Of a DNA stretch of 64,000 nt, positions 25,084 to 36,538 are shown one piece after another; position 1 is the first letter of the stretch, and each line of letters starts with the position of its first letter. Origin of the DNA: Sphingobacteriales bacterium. GTDB taxonomy: Bacteria > Bacteroidota > Bacteroidia > Chitinophagales > Chitinophagaceae. Made by a program: the position numbers and the translations under genes. The stretch is taken from the NCBI GenBank assembly GCA_016708305.1, contig JADJGB010000008.1, positions 2,277,363 to 2,341,362 on the forward strand. Direction: 5' to 3'. The notes beneath the pieces are model-generated. The model made no database searches, was not told the origin of the DNA, and saw only the letters and a list, made by a program, of their open reading frames with translations.

Positions 25084-27462
25084 ATGAAAATATTACACCT
25101 TTGTATTCATTTATATTTATCTGTCTTTCCCTAAGTTCTTTTGCCAACACCGATTTGAACAATTCCTTATCAGGTAAGGTTATGGATTATCAAACTCATA
25201 AGCCTTTGATTAATGCAAATCTTTACATTGCCGATTTGAGACTTTGGGCAATAACCGATAGCGAAGGAAAATATAGATTTGACAAACTTCCGTCAGGCAA
25301 CTTTACAGTGGAGGTGTCTTTTATGGGTTACAAGTCTTATGTTGAGTTGACAAAAATTGGAGGTAACATTTTTAAGGATTTTTATCTGCATCGTTCAGTT
25401 GTCGAAATTGAAAACGTTACAATTACCGGCGTTTCTTCTGCCACACAAATAAAACAATCTCCCTTGCAGGTATCTGTAATATCGCGGCATGAGTTGGAAC
25501 AGTCGTCAGGTAGTAATCTGTTGGATGCTTTGTCAAAAACAGCAGGTTTTTCGGCAGTTACTACGGGACAGGCCATTGCCAAGCCCTTTATCAGAGGTTT
25601 AGGGTACAACAGGGTGGTGAGTGTCAATGACGGCATCAGGCAGGAGGGGCAGCAATGGGGCGATGAGCACGGGCTGGAAGTGGATGAGTACAGTGCACAG
25701 AAAATCGAATTACTGCGCGGTCCTGCATCGTTGATGTTTGGAAGTGATGCGATTGGCGGTGTCCTTAATATTTTAACCAATGTCCCCATTCCCAATAATT
25801 TGATAAGGGCTAATTTGTCGGGCACATTTAATACCAATAACAACCTGTCGGGAACTTATGCCAACGTAGCCGGAAATATTAATGGCATCAACTGGAACCT
25901 TTACGGAAGCCTTAAGGAGGCCGGCGACTATAAAAATAAATATGATGGAAGGGTGTTAAACAGCCGCTATAATGAAATGAATTATGGCGGATATTTTGGT
26001 ATAAACAAAAGATGGGGTTTCAGCCATTTGATTTTTTCAGCCTATAACCAGAAATTAGGAATGATAGAAGGGAGCGAAATGAAAAGGGTGAATTCGTTTT
26101 AGACGGATATTCTTCGGTCAATCCATTGATGACAAGTAAAACGCCACTGGTACCCAATCAAAAAGTAAATCATTTGAAACTGGCGCTGGATAATTCTTTT
26201 TCTTTCGGCAACGGCAGCAGGTTAACGGCATTGCTGGGTTATCAGCAAAATGGAAGGCAGGAATTTGGTGAAATAGCTACTCCGGACGATCCGGAGATTT
26301 ATTTGAAATTAAATACCATAAATTATAATATTATTTATCATCCTGCAATAAACAGCGGTTGGAAAACAAGTTTTGGAATTAACGGAATGAATCAGCATAA
26401 TAACAACAAGGCAGAGGAGGCGGTTATTCCCGATTATCATGTCTTTGATTTTGGTGTTTTTGGTTATGGTAGCAAAAGTTTCAAGAGTAAAACTACTTTG
26501 AGTGGCGGTTTGCGGTTTGATATCAGAAACCTGAAAGCGGATGATATGGTTGAAAATGAAGGTGGAACTAAATTTGATTCGTTTACAAAACAATTTTCAA
26601 ATGTTTCGGGAAGCCTGGGCATCAGCCATGAAATAACCGATGTCTTTTCTGTGAAGGCAAATATAAGCCGTGGCTTTCGGGCGCCAAATGTATCAGAGCT
26701 TTCTGCACACGGAAAGCATGAAGGCACTTATAGGTATGAATTAGGGAATAAAAATCTGAAAATTGAAACCTCTTTTCTGTTGACGGCAGTGTGCAGGTAG
26801 AAACCAAACATCTTAGCCTGAGTATTGCTCCTTTTTTTAACAGGATAAATAATTATATCTATTGCGAAAAAATACTGAATATTGCAGGGGCCGATTCATT
26901 AATTGCACAAACGCCGGTTTACAGATTTTCTCAGCAAACAGCAGAAATGTGGGATTGGATGTGAATTTCGATATTCATCCCCACCCGCTGGACTTTCTGC
27001 ATTTTGAAAATACCTTCAGCTACCTGAGAGGGAGGTTTACAAATGGAAGTAGGAGGCTCCCGAAATATGCCTTTAATTGCACCGCTGAGGTTATTGACAG
27101 CGTTAAGGGCAGAATTTTCTGATGGATTAAAATTCATTAAGAATTTTTACATTAAATATGAAATGGATAATGTGGCGGCTCAAAACCTTTTTTTTGCAGG
27201 GTACAATACCGAAACTGCTTCTCCAGGTTACACACTTTTCAATTCGGGCTTGGGAGGAGATGTGGTAGTGAAAGGAAGAAAAACAGCTTCATTGTTTTTA
27301 TCAGTAAATAATATTACAAATCAGGCATACCAAAATCATCTGAGTCGGTTAAAATATTTGGATGAAAACCCGTTGACGGGAAGGGCTGGCGTTTATAATA
27401 TGGGAAGAAATTTTTCGGTGCGAATGATTATACCCATGGAATGGAAAGTGAAAAATAGTTGA
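25084..27462 (+). CDS. TonB-dependent receptor with carboxypeptidase-like N-domain, about five frameshifts
   Basis: A signal peptide (ATG at 25084, shifted near 25096) leads to a CarboxypepD_reg domain (LSGKVMDYQTHKPLINANLY), the plug (SGSNLLDALSKTAGFSA, KPFIRGLGYNRVVSVNDGIR, PASLMFGSDAIGGVLNIL) and the 22-strand barrel ending YNMGRNFSVRMIIPMEW. Shifts near 26088, 26778, 26945 and 27058 each fit one missing base. The plug resembles receptors for metal chelates more than SusC proteins, and no SusD follows. The cargo cannot be named; the upstream His-rich small protein hints at a metal. Confidence 0.85.
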
Positions 27463-27528
27463 AAATTTAACTCTTAGTTTTTGGGTAAATTTCAAACTCT
27501 GCTTATCTTGTTGCTGATATACAATAAA

Positions 27529-28011
27529 ATGAGTGAAAATAGTTTTATAAAAAAAATCCGCAGCCCTTTCTGGTTCCGGATTTTTTTATTGAATAAACTG
27601 CCTTCTGCATTTTTTTCGGGGCTAAGAATCAAAGAAATTACCTCCGGAAAATGCTCGGTTTCGGTTCCCTACAAATGGTTTACCAAAAATCCTTTTCGCT
27701 CCACCTATTTTGCAAGTCTGGCAATGGCTGCCGAGTTGAGCACCGGCGCTCTGGCAATGAGTAAAGTGTTTGGCATAAACCCACCTGTGAGTATGCTGGT
27801 AACTAAGTTAGAAGCCGCTTATTATAAAAAGGCAGCGGATGTGACTGTTTTTACCTGCAATGATGGAGAAAAATTTGATGAGGCTATAAATAAAGCCATT
27901 CAAACCGGAGAGGGAATTGAACTAAAAGCAGCTTCAATAGGTTTTAATAAGAAGGGAGAAAAAATAGCCGAGTTCTTCATTACCTGGTCTTTCAAGAAAA
28001 AACAACGTTGA
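27529..28011 (+). CDS. DUF4442 family hotdog-fold thioesterase-like protein
   Basis: A 160-residue protein starting MSENSFIKKIRSPFWFRIFL at 27529, preferred over an upstream TTG because the family begins there. The hotdog region is KNPFRSTYFASLAMAAELST followed by the central helix, then VSMLVTKLEAAYYKKAADVT. DUF4442 members resemble PaaI thioesterases. No substrate is known, and the neighbours give no hint. Confidence 0.8.
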   Translation: MSENSFIKKIRSPFWFRIFLLNKLPSAFFSGLRIKEITSGKCSVSVPYKWFTKNPFRSTYFASLAMAAELSTGALAMSKVFGINPPVSMLVTKLEAAYYKKAADVTVFTCNDGEKFDEAINKAIQTGEGIELKAASIGFNKKGEKIAEFFITWSFKKKQR

Positions 28012-28040
28012 TTATTTTTTAATACTTAAAACATTAATAT

Positions 28041-29447
28041 ATGAAAATTGCATTTCATGGCGCTGCCCAAACTGTTACGGGTTCCAAACATTTACTCACC
28101 CTAAAAAGCGGTAAGAAAGTATTATTGGATTGTGGTATGTACCAGGGGCTTGGCGACCAGACGGATATATTGAATCGCGATTTTGGCTTTATAAGCAGTG
28201 AAATTGATGCTTTAGTATTGTCGCATGCACATATTGACCATTCAGGTTTGATACCCAGATTAGTGAAAGAAGGTTTTGCCGGAAAAATATTTTGCACCGA
28301 TGCCACTAAGGAGCTTGCATCCATATTACTTGTAGATAGCGCTGAAATTCAGGAGGAAGATACCCGGTTTCTTAACAAAAAAAGTATTAAAAATCGAAAT
28401 TCAGCCATTTCTGAACCGCTTTATGATTTGGACGATGCTAAATTGAGTTTTTCTTTTTTTGAGTCGAGAAAATATGGAGAATGGTTTGAGGTAGTTGAAG
28501 ATGTTCGGTGTATGTTTACTGATGCAGGGCACATAATCGGTAGCCAATGTGTGCATTTGAGAGTGAAAGAAGATGGAAAAGAAACCCGAATTTCCTTTAG
28601 TGGTGATGTAGGCCGATATCGGGATGTGATACTACGCTCGCCGGAGGTATTCCCACAGGCAGATTATATTATTATGGAGTCCACCTATGGAAACAAATTG
28701 CATGATAATGTAAGTTCCACACCCGATCAGCTTTTAGAGTGGATTAATAAAACATGTATAGAAAATAAAGGAAAGCTCATTATGCCGGCCTTTAGTGTAG
28801 GTCGCACACAGGAAATACTATATTCACTAAATCAACTTGAATTAGAAAGGCGGCTGCCAAAAATACCTTATTATGTGGATAGTCCGTTAAGCATAAAAGC
28901 CACAGAACTGCTCAAACGCTACCCACAATACTTCAACAGACGTGTGCAGAATGTGCTTAAAGGTGATGAAGACCCATTTTCTTTTACCGGATTGAACTAT
29001 ATAAAATCGGTTGATGATTCAAAGATGCTAAACTATCAAAACGGCCCGTTGGTAATCATATCGGCAAGTGGAATGGCCGATGCGGGCAGGGTGAAGCACC
29101 ATATCAGTAACAGCATTGAAAACTCACGAAACGCAATACTGATGACCGGCTTTTGTGAACCTCATTCATTGGGTGGCAGATTGCTGGCAGGAGCCAAAGA
29201 AGTTGGTATTTTTGGTATTGAACACCAGGTAAATGCCACCATTGGACAAATAAAAAGCATGAGCGCACATGGTGATTTCGAAGATATTTGCCAATGGCTG
29301 GCATGCCAGAATACTAGGGAGGTGAAACAGTTGTTTCTGGTGCATGGCGAACCCGATGTGCAGTATGATTTCAGAGAACGATTGATTAAAAAAGGATTTT
29401 TGGACGTGCAGGTACCAAAGAGACACTTTGAAATCGGTCTTCCCTAA
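28041..29447 (+). CDS. Metallo-beta-lactamase/beta-CASP ribonuclease (CPSF73-like)
   Basis: A 468-residue protein with the zinc-binding motif LSHAHIDHSGLIP near residues 59-71, the GHIIGSQCVHL histidine, SGDVGRYRD aspartate, the beta-CASP domain (IMPAFSVGRTQEILYSLNQL, PYYVDSPLSIKATEL) and the C-terminal SMSAHGDFEDICQWL and LFLVHGEPDV motifs. This matches the bacterial YSH1/CPSF-type MBL-fold RNases. It is expected to process or degrade RNA in the cytoplasm. Intact and single-gene. Confidence 0.92.
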   Translation: MKIAFHGAAQTVTGSKHLLTLKSGKKVLLDCGMYQGLGDQTDILNRDFGFISSEIDALVLSHAHIDHSGLIPRLVKEGFAGKIFCTDATKELASILLVDSAEIQEEDTRFLNKKSIKNRNSAISEPLYDLDDAKLSFSFFESRKYGEWFEVVEDVRCMFTDAGHIIGSQCVHLRVKEDGKETRISFSGDVGRYRDVILRSPEVFPQADYIIMESTYGNKLHDNVSSTPDQLLEWINKTCIENKGKLIMPAFSVGRTQEILYSLNQLELERRLPKIPYYVDSPLSIKATELLKRYPQYFNRRVQNVLKGDEDPFSFTGLNYIKSVDDSKMLNYQNGPLVIISASGMADAGRVKHHISNSIENSRNAILMTGFCEPHSLGGRLLAGAKEVGIFGIEHQVNATIGQIKSMSAHGDFEDICQWLACQNTREVKQLFLVHGEPDVQYDFRERLIKKGFLDVQVPKRHFEIGLP

Positions 29448-29663
29448 AATAAATTAAATAAAATACTTGCTTTTTAGCTTTCTCTGCAAAGTGTTTTTCT
29501 ATTTAACCTGAGTAATTATTTCAGGCAGTATTCCTCATGGTTTGTGCAATGATTTTCATTGCTAAAAAATATTGCTTTATTTTAAATTATTTTTCACAAT
29601 CTATTTAGAAAACCGACGAAATTTTTTTAGTGTTTGTTCGTCTAAACTGTAAAAGCAAACATT

Positions 29664-30299
29664 ATGAAAAAGTTATTTACACTGTTGGGTTTATCTGCAA
29701 TCGTTATGATTATTTTGGCTGGTTGTGGTCCTACAGCACATATAGAAACCAGCCGCGATGCAAACTTTAGTCAATATCGCACATTTGCATGGGCTCAAAA
29801 AAATGAGCGCGGCACACGGTCCGATATTACCGAGCAAAGAATAAAAGATGCCATCGGCTATCAGTTGACCAAGGCAAAAGGATGGAGAGAAGTTAGGCAT
29901 AATCCTGATATCATCCTGAGCTATGATGTATTAGTGGAGAGGAGTTCCCGTTTGCAGTCTGACCCTGTTTACTCCTGGGGTGGTTTCAGAACATTCTACA
30001 ATCCGTATGCCCGAAGGTTTTACAATGTGTATTATCCTTCAAGGTTAATGGGGTATGACAATTATACTGTTCCTGCCAAAGAAGGAACCATCACCATCAC
30101 AATGGTAGATACTAAAAATGATAAAGCGGTTTTGCAGGCTTGGGCTACAGATGAAGTAGATGGCAGAAAACTGAATGGTAAAGAAGTGGACAGAATTGTA
30201 AATGCCATCTTCAAAAGGTGGGAAAACCAAAGGAGGGTGGGCAATAATGATGATGAAAGGTATTACAGCAACCGCTATGACGCAGGTTCGAGATATTAA
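29664..30299 (+). CDS. DUF4136 lipoprotein
   Basis: A 211-residue protein with a lipoprotein signal ending LAGCGP (cysteine near residue 21). The DUF4136 core follows: DANFSQYRTFAWAQK near residue 33, and the closing EGTITITMVDTKNDKAVLQA then VNAIFKRW. Members of this family are predicted envelope lipoproteins of unknown role. A central Tyr/Arg-rich stretch (GGFRTFYNPYARRFYNVY) is notable. A terminator-like hairpin follows at 30325. Confidence 0.88.
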   Translation: MKKLFTLLGLSAIVMIILAGCGPTAHIETSRDANFSQYRTFAWAQKNERGTRSDITEQRIKDAIGYQLTKAKGWREVRHNPDIILSYDVLVERSSRLQSDPVYSWGGFRTFYNPYARRFYNVYYPSRLMGYDNYTVPAKEGTITITMVDTKNDKAVLQAWATDEVDGRKLNGKEVDRIVNAIFKRWENQRRVGNNDDERYYSNRYDAGSRY

Positions 30300-30324
30300 A
30301 AAACAGTAGTTTGGTTTGGTAGTT

Positions 30325-30367
30325 ATAATAAAACCTCCGTTACAATGTGGTAGCGGGGGTTTATTAT
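30325..30367. terminator. Hairpin terminator after the DUF4136 gene
   Basis: ATAATAAAACCTCCG and CGGGGGTTTATTAT pair with one bulge around a loop of about 14 nt, flanked by A and T runs on both strands. It starts 26 bp past the DUF4136 stop. As radC converges from the other side, it may work in both directions. Confidence 0.7.
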
Positions 30368-30541
30368 TAGTCAAAAATCCGACTTATTAGCGTATTAATC
30401 AATCAGGTTTAGGCATGAGAAAAATTGCAAATATGGTATGTTTCTATAATCTAATAAATAAATCCATTCCGGTTAGTATCTAACTAAACAAGGCATTCCA
30501 CAATCATTTACCTAAAGGCATTAGTCATTCAATGGGAGAGT

Positions 30542-31249
30542 CTACCAACTTGTAGTCTCATCCATATATCCCTCATCTGCAAAACTCAGGTACCCGCTTT
30601 CGCTTACGATAATATGGTCTATCACATTCATTTCCATGATTTTAGCGGCCTGTCTTAATTTATCTGTGATCCTTTTATCCTGCTCGCTGGGATTAGGGTT
30701 GCCGGAAGGATGATTATGAAAAAGCACAAGGTTAACTGCTGTTTTTTCAAGCGCTTTTTTAAATATTATCCTTGTATCTACTATTGTTGATGCAATACCG
30801 CCTTCGCTAAGAATTTCGATACCAAGAATTTTGTTCCTTATGTTCATGTACACCACTCCAAACAACTCTCTGTCCATATCCCTGTATCGCTCCTGCAGGT
30901 AGCCGGCAATGTCTTTCGATTTGGTCAGGAACTTTTTATGTTGAATATTTCCGGCCTGCCGCCTGCGCCCTAGTTCCAATGCGGCTGCGATGGTGATGGC
31001 TTTGGCTTCGCCGATGCCCTTAACCCTGGTTAAATCCTTAATGCTTAGTTTGCCCAATTCGTTCAGGTCATTATCGCTGAGTTGCAAAACTTCCTTTGCC
31101 AGATCAACAGCCGATTTTTTTGGTGTCCCATTATGAATTAAAATTGCCAGCAGTTCTGAGTCGGATAAGTTTTCGGCACCCAAAGAAATCATTTTTTCAC
31201 GGGGTCTGTCGTCTTTTGCCCATTGTTTAATTGTGTTCTTTTGCTCCAT
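30542..31249 (-). CDS. radC: RadC family JAB-domain protein
   Basis: A 235-residue protein from MEQKNTIKQWAKDDRPREKM at 31249; an in-frame start 33 bp upstream is less likely. The N-terminal UPF0758 region with helix-hairpin-helix (DLTRVKGIGEAKAITIAAAL) precedes the JAB/MPN metalloprotease-like core (VLFHNHPSGNPNPSEQDKRI and MNVIDHIIVSESGYLSFAD). Despite the name, a DNA-repair role is not established. Single gene in opposite orientation to its left neighbour. Confidence 0.9.
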   Translation of the reverse strand: MEQKNTIKQWAKDDRPREKMISLGAENLSDSELLAILIHNGTPKKSAVDLAKEVLQLSDNDLNELGKLSIKDLTRVKGIGEAKAITIAAALELGRRRQAGNIQHKKFLTKSKDIAGYLQERYRDMDRELFGVVYMNIRNKILGIEILSEGGIASTIVDTRIIFKKALEKTAVNLVLFHNHPSGNPNPSEQDKRITDKLRQAAKIMEMNVIDHIIVSESGYLSFADEGYMDETTSW

Positions 31250-31374
31250 GTCCACAAAATACAAAAGTTCCTGAGAATTCAAAACAGGCTTTTGTTACTG
31301 ATATGATTTTGGTGGTACAGCAGATTTATGGCATTTGCAAAAAAAACATAAATTTTGAAGCGAAATAATTGCCT

Positions 31375-32109
31375 TTACAAGCTCATCTTTTCCTTGAACT
31401 TTACCGTTTGCCGACGGCTTACTTCAATTTTATCGCCATTCTTCAATTCCAACAGAAGACCGTTGTTGAAATAAGACTCTACTTTTTCTACCATGCGGAG
31501 GTTTACAATGTTCCTGCGGTTGGTTCTAAAAAACACTTTCGGATCTAGCCTTTCCTCTAAGGCATTTAAAGATTTCAAAATCAAAGGCTTATTGTTTCCA
31601 AAATGTACTTTGGCATAATTGCCCACGCTTTCAAACAGTCTGATTTCACTCAGTTTTATAAACCAGCAACGGTCGCCGTCTTTTACAAAAATCAGACTGT
31701 TTTCGGTTAAAGTATCTTTATCATTATTGTCGGCATTTTTTTCTTCTTTATAGTCAGGTATATTCAGTTTTTTTATTGCGTCTTCCAGTCTTTTTCTATC
31801 GATAGGCTTTAGTAAATAATCCAATGCGTTTACCTCAAATGCCCTGAATGCATACTCATCATAAGCGGTGGTAAAAATTACGACAGGAACAGTTTCCAGT
31901 TCGGCAAGCATATCAAAGCCCGTTTTACCCGGCATTTGTATATCCAAAAAAATCAGATCGGGTTGATGGTGATTGATTTTTTCAATGGCGGTGGCTGCGT
32001 TCCCTGCTTCGTCAATAATTTCAATTTCTGGAAAATCTTGTAAGAGTTTTTTTAGCTCGGTTCTGGCCAGCCTTTCGTCATCAATAATTATGGTTCGAAT
32101 GGTTATCAT
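31375..32109 (-). CDS. LytTR-family response regulator
   Basis: A 244-residue regulator. The receiver domain has acidic residues at IIDDERLARTELKK, phospho-acceptor in LIFLDIQMPGKTGFD (near residue 56) and the switch residues VVIFTTAYDEYAF with the KPID lysine. The C-terminal LytTR DNA-binding domain begins near residue 148 (FVKDGDRCWFIKLSEI) and includes KVFFRTNRRNIVN. It is encoded 9 bp after its sensor kinase, so the two form one unit. Targets are unknown. Confidence 0.92.
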   Translation of the reverse strand: MITIRTIIIDDERLARTELKKLLQDFPEIEIIDEAGNAATAIEKINHHQPDLIFLDIQMPGKTGFDMLAELETVPVVIFTTAYDEYAFRAFEVNALDYLLKPIDRKRLEDAIKKLNIPDYKEEKNADNNDKDTLTENSLIFVKDGDRCWFIKLSEIRLFESVGNYAKVHFGNNKPLILKSLNALEERLDPKVFFRTNRRNIVNLRMVEKVESYFNNGLLLELKNGDKIEVSRRQTVKFKEKMSL

Positions 32110-32118
32110 GACTCATTT

Positions 32119-33181
32119 TTAATTTATTGGAATAGTAACTTTTGCCTGTACAGTGTCAGCATCGAGTTGCTTTATGGCAAAAGAGCCTTTTTCCCCATAA
32201 ATCAAATTTAGCCTTTCGTTTGTACTTTTTACGCCAAACCCGTTTTTGCCATTCCCGTTAAGATGCCCGGTATTTAATACCTGCAATTCCAGAGAGGTAT
32301 TTTTTACCTGAGAAGCAATTTTAATAGTTCCCCCCTTTTCTTCCTGACTGATGCCATGTTTGATGGCGTTCTCCACCATTGTTTGAACCATCATGGGGGA
32401 ATGGGAAGTGTAATGTGGCTTCGTCTATTTCAAAAACCACAGTTAAGCGGTCTTCAAACCGAATGTACTCCAGCGCTAAATAATCTTTTACAATTTGAAT
32501 CTCCTCGTTCAATGGTACTGTTTGTGTTTTATGCATATTGATGCTGCTGCGCAAAATATTACTTAGTTCGGTAATAGCATCTCTGGCCCTGTCAGGATTT
32601 TCGTTTACCAGGGCGCGAATACTGTTCAACGCATTAAAAATAAAATGTGGGTTGATATTCGATTTGATGGTGTTGAGTTCCAGTTCTTTTACCAGCGATT
32701 TTAATTGCAGTGTTTGGATGCGTTCCTGCTGCGCATAGGTAATATAGTGATAAATCAAATAAAAAGAATTCCAACTCAGGATATACATCATCCACGATAA
32801 AGCATTCATCAGCAATATTGATAAAAAACTTTTACTCTTCATCAGTTCTAATTCTCTGGACGAATTGAGGTGAAGCGTTTTAAAAGCAATCTGTTCTGCA
32901 TATCCGCAAATAAGCGCCGTGAAAATACTCAAAAGGATAAAATAGATTATCTGCCTTTGTATTTTAACGGATAAAAGACTGAATTTCAAAATAAAAACAC
33001 GCATCAGATGGGTAAGCAAAACTCCGATACCTACATACACAAAGGCTCTAAGCAAAAGAAATTCTTGATCTGCCGGTTTTGAAAATTTTCCATAAAACCA
33101 TGCAAAAAATATATGCATGGTAAGAAATGCCGACCAACCGACCAATTGAAAAATCCAATATCTTTTGTTTCCCAGTATCAT
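32119..33181 (-). CDS. LytS-type sensor histidine kinase, one frameshift
   Basis: The protein has about four N-terminal membrane helices (residues 10-150), a coiled linker (YAQQERIQTLQLKSLVKELE) and the His_kinase domain with NPHFIFNALNSIRALV, whose histidine is the phosphorylation site. Near 32397 the frame shifts; the next frame carries MMVQTMVENAIKHGISQEEK (N box) and the glycine-rich GHLNGNGKNGFGVKSTNERL. One missing base restores about 353 residues. It pairs with the adjacent LytTR regulator. The signal is unknown. Confidence 0.88.
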
Positions 33182-33306
33182 TTTACAAAGCTAAAAAAAC
33201 TTTTTGCACACAAATAAGTAAAATTATTAAGGGTAAAAATGGATTGATAAAAGGAAATTCTTTACAATATTGCGAATACCGGTTTGGACATTGGGCTTTT
33301 CCCAAC

Positions 33307-33336
33307 TTGTAAAATTTTTTAATTTATCTTATTTTG
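33307..33336 (+). promoter_or_regulatory. Candidate promoter for dxs
   Basis: TTG (33307-33309) lies 20 bp before TATTTTG (33330-33336), close to the Bacteroidota pattern but one base short of TAnnTTTG. It lies 30 bp before the dxs start. Confidence 0.35.
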
Positions 33337-33366
33337 TACTTTTATTTACTGATTAATTCGTAATTA

Positions 33367-35294
33367 ATGACCATTCAACCCAGGCCGCTTCTTCAAACTG
33401 TTAATTCTCCTGAGGATTTAAAAAAATTCCTTTGGAAAAGTTGCATGTCTTTTGCGATGAACTGAGACAGTATATTATAGATGTAGTGAGTGTACATGGA
33501 GGCCATTTTGCCGCCAGTCTGGGTGTGGTAGAGCTTACAGCCGCATTACATTATGTGTATAATATGCCTTATGACTTATTGGTTTGGGATGTGGGGCATC
33601 AGGCTTATGGCCATAAAATAATTACTGGCCGCAGAGACAAATTTGAAACTAACCGAAAATATAAGGGCATTAGCGGATTCCCCAAAATAGCTGAAAGCGA
33701 ATACGATACATTTGGCGTAGGTCATTCTTCCACTTCCATTTCTGCTGCTTTGGGTATGGCATTGGCTGCCAAATACAAAAAAGAAGCTGAAAGAAAGGTA
33801 GTGGCTGTTATCGGCGATGGCTCCATGACGGCTGGAATGGCATTTGAAGGCTTGAATCATGCCGGTGTGTCCAATGCGGATGTGTTGATCATCCTGAATG
33901 ATAATGGTATCAGCATAGATGAAAATACTGGTGCGTTAAAAGAGTATTTAACAGATATTGCCATTTCGCCTACCTACAATAAATTTAAAGACGATGTATG
34001 GAACCTGGTAGGAAAACTACCTGTGGGGAAAAACTTTACACGCGCCATGGCGCACAAGCTCATTGAAGGCCTGAAGAGTATGATGAGCAGTCATGCCAAT
34101 TTGTTCGAGTCTTTAAAACTGAGGTATTTTGGCCCCATTGATGGCCATAATATCAGCAAGCTGGTTGATACACTCAATGACCTCAAGCAGATTCCGGGGC
34201 CCAAATTACTGCATGTCATCACTACCAAAGGCAAAGGATACTCTAAGGCGGAAAAGGATCAAACCAAGTGGCATGCACCTGGTTTGTTTGATAAAGTTAC
34301 CGGCGAAATTTTAAAAAAACAATACGAAACGCCACAACCGCCTAAATATCAGGATGTTTTTGGCAAAACGATTATCGAGCTGGCAAAACAAAACGATAAA
34401 ATATTTGGAATTACTCCTGCAATGCCTTCGGGATGTTCACTCAAGAATATGATGGACGAAATGCCGGATAGAGCAATTGATGTGGGGATATGCGAGCAGC
34501 ACGCTGTTACACTCAGCGCCGGCATGGCTACACAGGGGCTGAAAGTCTTTTGCAATATTTATTCTTCATTTATGCAAAGGGCGTATGATCAGGTAGTTCA
34601 TGATGTGGCTATACAGAAACTGCCGGTTATCTTCTGTCTCGACAGGGCAGGGGTTGTGGGCGATGATGGGCCCACACACCATGGCGTTTATGACATAGCT
34701 TATTTCCGATGCATTCCCAATATGGTTATCAGTGCGCCGATGAATGAGCGTGAATTGCGTAATCTGATGTTTACCGCCCAGCTTGAAAAGACCGATTTCC
34801 CAATGGTTATCCGGTATCCGCGCGGGCAAGGCGTAATGCCTGAATGGGAGACGCCAATGGAAGAAATTGAGATTGGGAAAGGTAGAAAATTAAAAGACGG
34901 AAAAGACATTGCGATTCTTAGCCTGGGTCATCCGGGCAATTTTGCGGCAAGCGCAATTCGTGATCTCAATCGGGATGAAGTGTATCCGGCACATTTCGAT
35001 ATGCGGTTTGCCAAACCCTTGGACGAAGAATTACTTCATGTGATATGCCGCAATTACTCAAAAATAATAACCGTTGAAGACGGAGCCATAAAAGGAGGAT
35101 TTGGCAGCGCTGTTCTGGAATTTATGGCTGAAAACGGTTACAAAAACGAGGTAAAAATTTTGGGCATACCCGACAGGTTAGTGGAGCACGGCAGCTTGAA
35201 AGAACTGCATAAAGAATGTGGCTATGATGCCGAAGGAATATTGGTAGCCATTAAAGAAATGCTGAAAGAAATAATTAAAGAAACGGTTGTTTAG
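33367..35294 (+). CDS. dxs: 1-deoxy-D-xylulose-5-phosphate synthase, one frameshift near the start
   Basis: The ATG at 33367 gives MTIQPRPLLQTVNSPEDLKK; a missing A in the run at 33421 then shifts to IPLEKLHVFCDELRQYIIDV, which runs intact to 35294, about 642 residues. Thiamine-diphosphate motifs are VIGDGSMTAGMAFEGLNHAG and LNDNGISIDENTG; substrate and dimer motifs include YFGPIDGHN and RAGVVGDDGPTHHGVYD. It makes DXP from pyruvate and glyceraldehyde-3-phosphate, the first MEP step, and supplies the same pathway as ispE in this window. Confidence 0.95.
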
Positions 35295-35417
35295 TTGTTG
35301 AATATTGGTAGATTGTCAGATTGTCTGATTGCAGATTTCAAATAAGATTATGTCAATAGTGTCTGATTTAATTCGTTATTGTCTTACCATTTTCAATTCT
35401 CAAATAAATGGCTTTCG

Positions 35418-36316
35418 TCAAATTCCCAAACCCAGTCCGAAGGTTATCGAAAAAAGAAGAATGGTAAGCGACAGATTTTTCAATTCCTCATCAAACACTG
35501 CGGTTGACTTTGAGGTATTTATTCTGCGAATATTTCTAAAAACAGAGGTACCGTCAACAAGAATATCCACTGATACACACTTTGATAATGTACCAATGTG
35601 AAACAAATTGCCAGAATAATTGCTGTTACAATAATTATACTATGGTAAATTTTAGCTTTTTGCACACCCATTTTCACCACCAGAGTGCCTTTCCCTGCCG
35701 GCCTGTCTGAGGCTTCATCTCGTATATTATTAATATTGAGCACTCCCATACTCAATAATCCAAAAGCTGCAGCAGGCAGTAATACAGGCCACTGCCATTG
35801 TTTGGTATGTAATATATATATACCACACACTGCCACCAATCCAAAGAAAATAAAAACACTGAAGTCGCCTAATCCGGCATATCCGTAAGGTTTTTTGCCC
35901 ATCGTATAAGTAAGCGCTGCAGCAATACTCAACAGCCCTGCTATTAAAAAGAATAAATAAACGGCCATTCCTGAACCTTTCAGCCCTATAATTATTAAAA
36001 TAATACCGGTAATCAGCGTTATTGCAGAAAGGATTATCAGCATTAGCTTCATTTGTGAGGGAGTGATGCGGCCGCTTGTAAGCGCTCTTTCGTATTTGCT
36101 GGTTCGGTTTTCATCGGCTTTTTTCATAAAATCGCCATAGTCATTGGCATAGTTTGACAATATTTGGAGTAAAATAGCCGTGGTTAGTCCCAAAAGAAAG
36201 ACATTCGGGTTGAATTTAGTTTCCGAAAAAGCAATTGCACTGCCAATAAAGATATTTGAAACCGCTAACGGTAAGGTTTTGGGCCTTGCAGCAGCTATCC
36301 AGGGTTTTATACTCAT
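35418..36316 (-). CDS. menA: 1,4-dihydroxy-2-naphthoate prenyltransferase, one frameshift near the 3' end
   Basis: A UbiA-family membrane enzyme. The first aspartate motif is NYANDYGDFMKKADE near residue 60; the second is NINNIRDEASDRPAGKGTLV near 195. About eight hydrophobic helices are seen. The main frame ends at 35519 right after LLTVPLFL; a missing base near 35538 leads to RNIRRINTSKSTAVFDEELK and a final helix ending at 35418, giving about 299 residues as usual. It prenylates DHNA for menaquinone in the cytoplasmic membrane. Confidence 0.88.
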
Positions 36317-36479
36317 TATTTATCTGTTATACACTATCAAACAGGATTGAAATTGATTTTAATTATCCTGCTCTATTGATAATTATTAATGATCGATATT
36401 GTTTTCACTGCTTTTGCAGGGAGGGACACAATATTATTAACTAATTGGAGAACAATCAAATAAAAATATCAATAAAAAA

Positions 36480-36511
36480 TTGGGATATTTAATATCTTCC
36501 CCTTACCTTTG
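36480..36511 (+). promoter_or_regulatory. Strong Bacteroidota-type promoter of the S10 ribosomal operon
   Basis: TTG (36480-36482) and TACCTTTG (36504-36511) are spaced 21 bp apart, a very good match to the -33/-7 consensus. The rpsJ start lies 27 bp further on. This is the main promoter of the ribosomal cluster. Confidence 0.85.
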
Positions 36512-36538
36512 CACTCCCAAATAAAATTTGGCGAATTT

